Of a DNA stretch of 25,811 nucleotides, positions 18,158 through 25,811 are shown one piece after another; within the stretch, counting starts at the first letter, position 1; each line of letters opens with the position of its first letter. Under the pieces are notes generated by a model, which was not told where the DNA came from, ran no database searches, and saw nothing but the letters and a program-made list of their open reading frames with translations. The DNA is from Symbiodinium natans. Taxonomy: Eukaryota > Sar > Dinophyceae > Suessiales > Symbiodiniaceae. The DNA lies in assembly GCA_905221605.1 (NCBI GenBank), contig CAJNDS010001264.1, positions 1 through 25,811 on the forward strand, given 5' to 3'. The position numbers and the translations under genes are program-made.

Positions 18158-18188
18158 ACCCGCCAAAACCCCGGACGCAAACCCTGTA
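18158..18188. repeat. Remnant of the 3' end of the ~480-bp module
   Basis: CAAAACCCCGGACGCAAACC here resembles CAAAACTCCGGACACAAACC at the array-proximal end of both modules (about 7256 and 18956). The match extends for roughly 28 of 33 bases. It is not followed by a telomeric array here. Confidence 0.5.
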
Positions 18189-18209
18189 AGACCTGGCTGT
18201 GTATGACCG

Positions 18210-18350
18210 TGTTCGATGGGACATGGTCTTGCAGTCCGTCCCCATGAAGGAAGCTATTCGATGGGAGATAGTCTTGCAGCCGGTCACCGCCTAAGCACGA
18301 ACTGGAAGCAGCCGCGGACCGCAATTTCCCAACACATTCGCAATCCGAAA
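18210..18350 (+). pseudogene. Two decayed partial copies of the Josephin-coding 3' end
   Basis: A first fragment (18210-18254: TTCGATGGGACATGGTCTTG, then a deletion) and a second (18256-18320: TTCGATGGGAGATAGTCTTG through GAACTGGAAGCAGCC) both match transposase bases 17497-17560. The second then jumps to a match with 17690-17718 (TCCCAACACATTCGCAATCC), so about 130 bases covering the catalytic His and Asp codons are missing. An inserted base after ACCGCC breaks the frame. These are non-functional tandem remnants of the same gene end. Confidence 0.8.
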
Positions 18351-18524
18351 CTTGGCATGAAAACAATACGAGAAAAGAAAGAACCCAAAAAGCTTCAGTA
18401 GACAGGTCTCCCAAGCAACAATTTTATTCGGGCTCTCCAACTTATTTGCGCAAGGCTTCACCAAGCCTGGAAAGCCATATACCCCATCTACCCACCCCCC
18501 CCTCCGCCCTCCCCCACCTCCCCC
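18351..18524. other. Short unique segment, no gene seen
   Basis: This is mixed sequence between the decayed transposase copies and the second ~480-bp module, becoming C-rich from about 18483. No feature is recognised. Confidence 0.5.
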
Positions 18525-18990
18525 AAGCCTGGTTCAAAAGCAAAAGAAAAAACCGGTCAAAAACCCGGTCAAAACCGGTCTTTACCCTGGACCCGAATTC
18601 CGTTCGAGCAGCTCGTGCAATCACCCCAGCCCTCAGCCCCGCAGCCCAGCCGCGCAGCCCCACCAGCCCAGCCCCAGCCCCAGCCCCAGCCCCAGCCCAA
18701 CCGCAGCAGGCTCAGCAGCCCCAGCCCCAGCCCCAGCCCCAGCCCCCCAGCCCCCCAGCCCCCCAGCCCCCCAGCCCCCCAGCCCCAGCCCCAGCCCCAG
18801 CCCCCAGCCCCTCCCCAGCCCCAACCCTCAGCCCAGCCCCCCCCAACCTGGGGCTGGGACCCAGCCCAGCCCCAGCCCCAGCAGCCCCAGCCGTCAAAAC
18901 CAAAATCTTGTTCAAAAGCAAAAGAAAAAACCGGTCAAAACCCCGTCAAAACCCGTCAAAACTCCGGACACAAACCCTATACAATTTCTA
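18525..18990. repeat. ~480-bp subtelomeric module, copy 2
   Basis: The sequence matches 6813-7290 except that two of the 6-bp CCCCAG units near 18690 are absent, making it 12 bases shorter. It too runs directly into a CCCTAAA array. Confidence 0.93.
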
Positions 18991-19184
18991 TAAACCCTAA
19001 ACCCTAAACCCTAAACCCTAAACCCTAAACCCTAAACCCTAAACCCTAAACCCTAAACCCTAAACCCTAAACCCTAAACCCTAAACCCTAAACCCTAAAC
19101 CCTAAACCCTAAACCCTAAACCCCTAAACCCTAAACCCCTAAACCCTAAACCCTAAACCCTAAACCCTAAACCCTAAACCCTAA
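18991..19184 (-). repeat. Telomeric-type (CCCTAAA)n array
   Basis: About 27 CCCTAAA units, with two CCCCTAAA variants near 19120-19140. The array ends in a CTCTCTCTATCATATAATAA linker. Confidence 0.95.
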
Positions 19185-19773
19185 ACTCTCTCTATCATAT
19201 AATAATTTAAACCTTAATGGGGAACGTGGCCATTGGCAAAAAAACCGTGGCCATTGGCAAAAAAACCGTGGCCATTGGCAAAAAAGCCGTGGCCATTGGC
19301 AAAAAAGCCGTGGCCATTGGCAAATTCGCCAATGGCCACGGGAAAGTTGCCAATGGCCACGGCTTTTTTGCCAATGGCCACCAATGTCATTAAGGTTGGT
19401 CGCCAAAATGGGTTTTTCAAACCCAATTCGCACAAAATGCCCCCCAACCTTAATGGGGAACGTGGCCATTGGCAAAAAAGCCGTGGCCATTGGCAACTTT
19501 TCGGGCTTTTTGCCAATGGCCACGGCTTTTTTGCCAATGGCCACGTTCCCCATTAAGGTTGGGCCCCAACCTTAATGGGGAACGTGGCCATTGGCAAAAA
19601 AGCCGTGGCCATTGGCAAGTGGCATTTGCCAATGGCCACGGGAAAGTTGCCAATGGCCACGGCTTTTTTGCCAATGGCCACGGCTTTTTTGCCAATGGCC
19701 ACGGCTTTTTTGCCAATGGCCACGGCTTTTTTTGCCAATGGCCACGGCTTTTTTGCCAATGGCCACGGCTTTT
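19185..19773. repeat. Foldback satellite (21-bp GGCCATTGGCAAAAAAGCC units)
   Basis: Direct 21-bp units are followed by reverse-complement units in three successive blocks: about 19211-19396, 19443-19563 and 19566-19773. The first two blocks open with AACCTTAATGGGGAACG or a close form and close with its reverse complement. The middle block is a perfect 54-base inverted repeat (19443-19496 with 19510-19563) around a 13-base loop. The third is cut off by a C-rich tract. Frames are open because 21 is a multiple of 3; no gene is supported. Confidence 0.92.
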
Positions 19774-20090
19774 TCCCCCCACCCCCCCCACCCCCCCACC
19801 CCCCCCCCGGGCCACCACCCCCCCACCCCCCACCCGCCCCCCACCCCCACCCCCCCCCCCCCCCCCCCCCCCCATCCCCCCCCCCCACCCCCCCCCCCAC
19901 CCCCCCCCCACCCCTCCCCCACCCCCCCCCACACCCCCCCCCCCCCACCCCCCCCCCCACCCCCCCACGCCCCCCCACCCCCCCCGCCCCCAGCCACCCA
20001 CCCCCCCCACCCCCCCCCCCCCCCACCCCCCCCCCCCCCCCCCCCCCCACCCCCCCCCCCCCCCCCCCTACCCGCCCCCCCACCCCCCTT
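19774..20090. repeat. C-rich tract (CCCCCCACC-type)
   Basis: Nearly pure C with single A, and rare G or T, interruptions. Frames are Pro-rich or Gly-rich artefacts. Confidence 0.88.
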
Positions 20091-20330
20091 CTCTGTTCTG
20101 GCCCAGACCCCCATTCTGGGCTTGAAAACCTGGGTCTGGGCCAGATCAAGATGAAGGCTTTGCGGGGCCGGGCAACACGGCAGCCCCTTCTTGGTGTTTC
20201 TCGGGGTGGGAAACCATTCTTTGGGGTTGGAAACCTGGATGAGGGCTTTGCAACCCCCCCCCACCCCCCCCCCCCACCCCCCCACCCCGAGAACGAATGC
20301 AGAGAAATAGAGAACGACTTCAAGGGCTCG
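20091..20330. other. Mixed segment with a 14-bp inverted repeat
   Basis: TCTGGCCCAGACCC (20097-20110) pairs perfectly with GGGTCTGGGCCAGA (20132-20145) around 21 bases. GGAAACC-containing pieces and a second short C-rich run (about 20252-20288) follow. No gene is recognised. Confidence 0.6.
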
Positions 20331-20630
20331 CAAGGCGGGTTTCCAGCCCTAAAAACTCCAAGACCATAATTCCCAACCCCCCCTTCAAAAGGCTCCAGAG
20401 AGGGAGGTTGGGAAGGCGGGTTTCCAGCCCAAAACACTCCAAGACCATGATTCCCAACCCCCCCTTCAAGGGCTCCAGAGAGGGGGGTTGGGAAGGCGGG
20501 TTTCCAGCCCAAAACCATGATTCCCAACCCCCCCTTCAGAGGCTCCAGAGAGGGGGGTTGGGAAGGCGGGTTTCCAGCCCAAAACACTCCAAGACCATGA
20601 TTCCCAAACCCCCCTTCAAGGGCTCCGAAT
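20331..20630. repeat. Tandem repeat of about 70-82 bp, four copies
   Basis: Units contain GGCGGGTTTCCAGCCC (at about 20333, 20415, 20496 and 20566), CACTCCAAGACCATGATTCC and CTTCAAGGGCTCCAGAGAGG. One copy lacks the CACTCCAAG piece. Confidence 0.88.
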
Positions 20631-20812
20631 TCGGGTAGTTGGTTCTAGGGTGGGTTGGGGATTGGCTCGAACTGGAATGGTTCGAGGGTGGGGTGGGGGA
20701 AAACAAAACATGAGGTTAACAAAATTAGGGTTTTTTTGTCAATCCGGACCAACACTTTTGGTTCTACCTTCGGTCTGGGGAAAGCAAGCGCGAAGACAAG
20801 GGACATGCGACA
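20631..20812. other. Short unique segment, no gene seen
   Basis: This is G/T-rich mixed sequence between two tandem repeats. I see no feature in it. Confidence 0.5.
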
Positions 20813-21570
20813 AAGCCGACGAGCACGAAGGGAGGGGACATACGACAAATTTTAAGGGCGCGAAGGAAAGGGACATGCGACGAATCTGTAGACCTTTCAT
20901 CAAACCATACGAGCACGAAGGGAGGGGTCATACGACAAACCCTCCGAGCACGAAGGGAGGCATACGACAAACCCTAAGAGCACGAAGGGAGAGGGCGTAC
21001 GACAAACCTGTAGACCTCTCGTCAAACCCTACGAGCACGAAAGGAGGGGACATACGACAAACCTCGAAAATAAACCCGTACATTTCTCAATGTTTTGGGA
21101 TTCTCTGCAAGCAGACGAAGAGGGACATACGACAAAGCCGACGAGCACGAAGGGAGGGGACATACGACAAACCCTAAGAACACGAAGGGAGGGGACGTAC
21201 GACAAACCTGTAGACCTCTCATCAAACCCTACGAGCACGAAGGGAGGGGACATACGACAAACCCTACGAGCACGAAGGGAGGGGACATACGACAAACCTC
21301 TGAAAATAAATCTCAGTTTCTGAATTCTTGGGATTCTTTGCAAGCAGACGAAGAGGGACACACGACAAAGCCGACGAGCACGAAGGGAGGCGACATACGA
21401 CAAACTCTAACAGCACGAAGGGAGGGGACGTGCGACAAACCTGTAGACCTCTCATCAAACCCTACGAGCATGAAGGGAGGGACAAACCTTACGAGCACGA
21501 AGAGAGGGGACATACGACAAACCTCTAGGCCTCTCATCAAACCCTACGAGCAGGAGCCAACATGAGGCGA
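20813..21570. repeat. 35-bp satellite (ACGAGCACGAAGGGAGGGGA) with higher-order structure
   Basis: The basic unit is 35 bases (ACGAGCACGAAGGGAGGGGA then CATACGACAAACC). Longer units carry an inserted CTGTAGACCTCTCATCAAAC piece. Two units include GGGATTCTCTGCAAGCAGAC or a close variant (about 21097 and 21331), which shares GGGATTCTCTG with the cassette boundary block. Since 35 is not a multiple of 3, several frames stay open together, so these are not genes. Confidence 0.88.
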
Positions 21571-22262
21571 GGTCACCGGGGCACTAATTGGAAAGAAACC
21601 ATGTGGAAGCCAGGCAGCTTAAAGTGTGCCAAACACAACCAACAAGACGGCCCAAAATAGGCAGGGTCACCGGGGAAAACGAACACGAGCAAAATGAATA
21701 TGAGCAGAAAGAGAACGAATACGAGCAGATTGACATCGAGCAGAGAGAGAACGAATACGAGCAGAATGAATACGAGCAGAAGAGAACGAGTACGAGCAGA
21801 CTCAGTACGAGCAGAAAGACAGCGAAAACTAGCGGACTGAAATCGAGCAGAGAGAGAACGAATACGTGCAGAAAAAGCACAAATACGAGCAGAAAGAGAA
21901 CGAACACGAGCAAAATGAATATGAGCAGAAAGAGAACGAATACGAGCAGAATGATTACGAGCAGAGAGAGAACGAAGACGAGCAGACTGAAATCGAGCAG
22001 AGAGAGAGAGAGAGAGAACGAATACGAACAGAATGAATACGAAAAGAAAAACAACGAAAACGAGCGGACTGAAATCGAGCAGAGAGAGAACGAATACGAG
22101 CAGAATGAATACGAGCAGAACGAGAACGAACACGAGACGAGCAGATCAGAAAAAGAACGAATACGAGCAGAAAGAAACGCACACGAGTAGAATGGAAACC
22201 AAGCAGAATGACAAAGAACACGAGCAGAAAGAACAAATGAGATTGGAGGACAGCGCTTGCTG
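21571..22262. repeat. Short-period GAATACGAGCAG satellite
   Basis: Units of mainly 15 and 21 bases built from GAATACGAGCAG and AAAGAGAACG fill about 21675-22190. The start of the segment (21571-21674) is less repetitive and carries GTCACCGGGG twice. A + frame encodes Glu/Asn/Tyr/Gln-rich repeats but lacks an ATG, and units of other lengths shift the frame, so I treat it as satellite. Confidence 0.8.
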
Positions 22263-22376
22263 ATGAAAAATGTAAACTTTTTATTTCTTAATGTTTTGGG
22301 ATTCTCTGGGTGGGTGGGTTTTTTTCTAGAGCCCAAACAGCGGCTCTACTAGAGATTGCTCGACCCGGAGCTGCTG
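22263..22376. repeat. Cassette boundary block, divergent copy
   Basis: TTTCTTAATGTT, GGGATTCTCTGGGTGGGTGG and GAGCTGCTGAACCC are shared with the three identical-looking boundary blocks further right. The middle differs and holds AGCCCAAACAGCGGCTCTAC. A CCCTAAA array follows directly. Confidence 0.8.
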
Positions 22377-22594
22377 AACCCTAAACCCTAAACCCTAAAC
22401 CCTAAACCCTAAACCCTAAACCCTAAACCCTAAACCCTAAACCCTAAACCCTAAACCCTAAACCCTAAACCCTAACCTACCCTAAACCCTAAACCCTAAA
22501 CCCTAAACCCTAAACCCTAAACCCTAAAACCTAAACCCTAAACCCTAAAAACCCTAAACCCTAAACCCTAAACCCTAAACCCTAAACCCTAAAC
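22377..22594 (-). repeat. Telomeric-type (CCCTAAA)n array
   Basis: About 30 CCCTAAA units with a few irregular ones (for example near 22470 and 22525). Confidence 0.95.
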
Positions 22595-23208
22595 CTCTCT
22601 TTCTATATATATATAAACCTTAATGGGTTTCGTGGACGAAGGCACAAATATTCGTGGGCAAGGCACAAAAATTCGTGGGCAAGGCACCAAAATTCGTGGA
22701 CAAGGCACAAAAATTCGTGGACAAGGCACATTTCGGATTTTTGGGCCCTTGGGCAAGGCTTAAAACCCCAAAATGTGCCTTGCCCACGAATTTTTGTGCC
22801 TTGTCCACGAATTTTGTGCCTTGCCCACGAATATTTGTGCCTTTGCCCACGAAATTTTGTGCCTTGCCCACCAATTTTCGGGCACGTAAATTGGTGGCAA
22901 GGCACAAAAATTCGTGGGCAAGGCACCAAAATTCGTGGGCAAGGCACAAAACTTCGTGGGCAAGGCACAAAAATTCGTGGGCAAGGCACAAAAATTGGTG
23001 GGCAAGGCACAAAAATTCGTGGGCAAGGCACAAAAATTCGTGGGCAGGGCACAAAAATTCGTGGGCAAGGCACAAAAATTCGTGGGCAAGGCACGTTCCC
23101 ACCCCAACTTTTGTATGAAGATACTTTATAGTTTCTTAATGTTATGGGATTCTCTGGGTGGGTGGGTGTTATATCCGAGCCGTAAATCTGCTCGATCCGG
23201 AGCTGCTG
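22595..23208. repeat. Telomere-bounded satellite cassette 1
   Basis: The left boundary is TCTCTTTCTATATATATATA then AACCTTAATGGG. The body is a 21-bp satellite (ACAAAAATTCGTGGGCAAGG) in direct (about 22625-22730), inverted (about 22776-22882) and direct (about 22890-23095) blocks. A spacer, GGGCCCTTGGGCAAGGC, lies between the first two. The right boundary block (about 23098-23208) includes GGGATTCTCTGGGTGGGTGG and CTCGATCCGGAGCTGCTGAA. CCCTAAA arrays abut both ends. Confidence 0.9.
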
Positions 23209-23297
23209 AACCCTAAACCCTAAACCCTAAACCCTAAACCCTAAACCCTAAACCCTAAACCCTAAACCCTAAACCCTAAACCCTAAACCCTAAACCC
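23209..23297 (-). repeat. Telomeric-type (CCCTAAA)n array
   Basis: About 12 CCCTAAA units lie between cassettes 1 and 2. Confidence 0.95.
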
Positions 23298-23801
23298 ACC
23301 CCTACCCCCCCCACAAAAGTTCGTGGCAAGACGTGCAAGGCACGTTTCGGAGTTTTGGCCCTTGGGCAAGGCTTGAAGCCTCAAAATGTGCCTTGCCTGC
23401 GAATTTTTGTGCCTTGCCCACGAATTTTGTGCCTTGCCCACGAATATTTGTGCCTTTGCCCACGAAATTTTGTGCCTTGCCCACGAATTTTCGGGCACAC
23501 AAATTGGTGGCAAGGCACCAAAAACTCGTGGGCAAGGCACCAAAATTCGTGGGCAAGGCACCGAAATTCGTGGGCAAGGCACAAAAATTGGTGGGCAAGG
23601 CACAAAAATTCGTGGGCAAGGCACAAAAATTCGTGGGCAGGGCACAAAAATTCGTGGGCAATGCACAAAAATTCGTGGGCAAGGCACGTTCCCACCCCAA
23701 CTTTTGTATGAAGATACTTTATAGTTTCTTAATGTTATGGGATTCTCTGGGTGGGTGGGTGTTATATCCGAGCCGTAAATCTGCTCGATCCGGAGCTGCT
23801 G
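23298..23801. repeat. Telomere-bounded satellite cassette 2
   Basis: The left edge is C-rich (ACCCCTACCCCCCCC) rather than AT-rich. It is followed by ACAAAAGTTCGTGGCAAGAC, the GCCCTTGGGCAAGGC spacer, an inverted 21-bp block (about 23385-23495) and a direct block (about 23505-23690). The right boundary block looks identical to that of cassette 1. Confidence 0.9.
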
Positions 23802-24528
23802 AACCCTAAACCCTAAACCCTAAACCCTAAACCCTAAACCCTAAACCCTAAACCCTAAACCCTAAACCCTAAACCCTAAACCCTAAACCCTAAACCCTAA
23901 ACCCTAAACCCTAAACCCTAAACCCTAAACCCTAAACCCTAAACCCTAAACCCTAAACCCTAAACCCTAAACCCTAAACCCTAACCCTAAACCCTAAACC
24001 CTAACCCCTAAACCCTAAACCTAAACTAAACCCTAACCCTAACCCTAAACCGCTAAACCCCTAAACCCTAAACCCTAAACCCCTAACCACTAACCCTAAA
24101 CCCTAAACCTAAACCTAAACCCTAAACCCTAAACCCTACAACCCAAACCCTAAAAAACCCTAAAAACCCTAAAAAAAACCCTAAACCCCTAAACCTAACC
24201 TAAAACCCTAACCCTAAACCCTAAACCTAAACCCTAAACCTAAACCCTAAACCCCAACCCTAAACCCTAAACCCTAACCCTAAACCCTAAACCCTAAAAC
24301 CCTAAACCCTAAACCCTAAACCCTAAAAACCCTAAACCCTAACCCTAAACCCTAAACCCTAACCCCTAAACCCTAACCCTAAACCCCAAACCCTAAACCC
24401 TAAACCCTAAACCCTAAACCCTAAACCCTAAACCCTAAACCCTAAACCCTAAACCCTAAACCCTAAACCCTAAACCCTAAACCCTAAACCCCTAAACCCC
24501 TAAACCCTAAACCCCTAAACCCTAAACC
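23802..24528 (-). repeat. Long (CCCTAAA)n array with a degenerate middle
   Basis: Regular CCCTAAA occupies about 23802-23980 and 24390-24528. The middle, about 23980-24390, is degenerate, with CCCTAA, CCTAAA, CCCCTAAA and A-run variants. Confidence 0.95.
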
Positions 24529-25703
24529 TCTCTTTCTATATATATATAAACCCTAATGGGTTTCGTGGACGAAGGCACAAATATTCGTGGGCAAGGCACA
24601 AAAATTCGTGGGCAAGGCACAAAAATTCGTGGACAAGGCACAAAAATTCGTGGACAAGCACATTTCGGATTTTTGGGCCCTTGGGCAAGGCTTAAAACCC
24701 CAAAATGTGCCTTGCCCACGAATTTTTGTGCCTTGTCCACGAATTTTGTGCCTTGCCCACGAATATTTGTGCCTTTGCCCACGAAATTTTGTGCCTTGCC
24801 CACCAATTTTCGGGTGGCAAGGCACAAAAATTCGTGGGCAAGGCACCAAAATTCGTGGGCAAGGCACAAAAATTCGTGGGCAAGGCACCAAAATTCGTGG
24901 GCAAGGCACAAAAATTGGTGGGCAAGGCACAAAAATTGGTGGGCAAGGCACAAAAATTCGTGGGCAAGGCACAAAAATTCGTGGGCAAGGCACAAAAATT
25001 GGTGGGCAAGGCACAAAAATTCGTGGGCAAGGCACCCACCCTCCTCCCCCACCCCCCCCCACCCCCCCCCACCCCCCCCCCACCCCCCCTCCCCCCCCAC
25101 CCCCCCACCCCCCCAACCCACCCACCCCCACCCCCCCCCACCCAACCCCACCCCCACCCAACCCCCAAAACCCCCCCCACGCCCCACCCCCCCGCCCCAC
25201 CCCTACCCTCCCCACAAAAGTTCGTGGCAAGACGTGCAAGGCACGTTTCGGAGTTTTGGCCCTTGGGCAAGGCTTGAAGCCTCAAAATGTGCCTTGCCTG
25301 CGAATTTTTGTGCCTTGCCCACGAATTTTGTGCCTTGCCCACGAATATTTGTGCCTTTGCCCACGAAATTTTGTGCCTTGCCCACGAATTTTCGGGCACA
25401 CAAATTGGTGGCAAGGCACCAAAAACTCGTGGGCAAGGAACCAAAATTCGTGGGCAAGGCACCGAAATTCGTGGGCAAGGCACAAAAATTGGTGGGCAAG
25501 GCACAAAAATTCGTGGGCAAGGCACAAAAATTCGTGGGCAGGGCACAAAAAATTCGTGGGCAATGCACAAAAATTCGTGGGCAAGGCACGTTCCCACCCC
25601 AACTTTTGTATGAAGATACTTTATAGTTTCTTAATGTTATGGGATTCTCTGGGTGGGTGGGTGTTATATCCGAGCCGTAAATCTGCTCGATCCGTAGCTG
25701 CTG
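24529..25703. repeat. Telomere-bounded satellite cassette 3 (composite of 1 and 2)
   Basis: The left part (24529-25035) follows cassette 1, including its AT-rich boundary and the direct, inverted, direct blocks. A C-rich tract (25036-25205) follows. The right part (about 25206-25703) then follows cassette 2 and ends with the shared boundary block, with one visible change (GATCCGTAGCTG). Confidence 0.9.
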
Positions 25704-25811
25704 AACCCTAAACCCTAAACCCTAAACCCTAAACCCTAAACCCTAAACCCTAAACCCTAAACCCTAAACCCTAAACCCTAAACCCTAAACCCTAAACCCT
25801 AAACCCTAAAC
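25704..25811 (-). repeat. Telomeric-type (CCCTAAA)n array at the window edge
   Basis: About 15 perfect CCCTAAA units run off the end of the window, so the full length is unknown. Confidence 0.95.

Larger units (their letters stand above)
11758..18350 (+). mobile_element. Helitron-like element (termini not defined)
   Basis: The transposase identifies a Helitron. Canonical Helitrons begin with TC, end with CTRR preceded by a short hairpin, and lie between A and T of the host. I could not pick out a convincing pair of such ends, so the span given is only the gene plus the decayed downstream copies of its 3' end. The element may extend upstream to include the split gene at 10665-11485. The two ~480-bp modules at 6813 and 18525 flank the whole island but are not Helitron ends. 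Confidence 0.6.

Noticed and set aside
17725-18524. Helitron 3' terminus (hairpin plus CTRR)
   Set aside because: Several CTAG/CTAA strings exist (for example GTCTAGG at 17720 and CCTAGG near 18040), but none has a convincing GC-rich hairpin just upstream.
21588-22190. Glu/Asn/Tyr/Gln-rich + strand frame
   Set aside because: It has no ATG start, repeat units of differing length shift the frame, and the content is a short-period satellite.
25704-25811. True chromosome end at the right edge
   Set aside because: On the + strand a right-hand chromosome end should read TTTAGGG, but this array reads CCCTAAA, so it is more likely interstitial.

Overview
The window looks like a subtelomeric or telomere-repeat-rich region of a nuclear genome from a microbial eukaryote. 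The evidence is ten blocks of plant/alveolate-type telomeric repeat (TTTAGGG, or CCCTAAA on the + strand), separated by simple satellites, C-rich microsatellites and one gene island. A dinoflagellate or a related alga is my best inference. It rests on the telomere type, the GC-rich intronless genes lying in one orientation, and the satellite content. No rRNA, tRNA, spliced leader or other diagnostic marker is present, so this is not proven.

Layout. 1-840: a 14-bp telomere-like satellite, then a TTTAGGG array. 841-4582: a hairpin-forming 29-bp satellite, a 40-bp satellite, a complex GTGAAAA satellite, a 22-bp satellite with inverted blocks, and short telomeric arrays. 4583-6812: C-rich CCCCCACT microsatellites with an 84-nt pure C run. 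6813-7408: a ~480-bp module followed by a CCCTAAA array. 7409-10640: a ~100-bp tandem repeat, C-rich tracts and an ~853-bp near-identical direct duplication. 10641-18400: the gene island. 18525-19184: a second copy of the 6813-7408 module plus array. 19185-22376: foldback and tandem satellites. 22377-25811: three satellite cassettes bounded by telomeric repeats.

Gene island. The one large intact gene (11758-17724, 1988 residues) is a Helitron-type rolling-circle transposase. It has a DUF6570-like N-terminal region, a HUH replication-initiator domain with two tyrosines, and a complete PIF1-like SF1B helicase. At its C terminus it carries a zinc-finger-like motif, a basic Lys/Ala/Ser linker and a Josephin-type cysteine protease (deubiquitinase-like) domain whose predicted catalytic Gln, Cys, His and Asp are all present. 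Immediately upstream on the same strand is an unrecognised gene split by a frame break (10665-11485). Its last ~75 residues have the length and hydrophobic spacing of a ubiquitin-like fold, which is speculative. Downstream are two decayed partial copies of the Josephin coding end. The element could be an autonomous Helitron, but its exact termini could not be placed.

The two most notable signals are the Helitron-Josephin fusion and the telomere-bounded satellite cassettes. The cassettes share boundary sequences and a common 21-22-bp satellite core arranged as direct, inverted, direct blocks. Most other open frames are by-products of stop-free satellites and are not annotated as genes.
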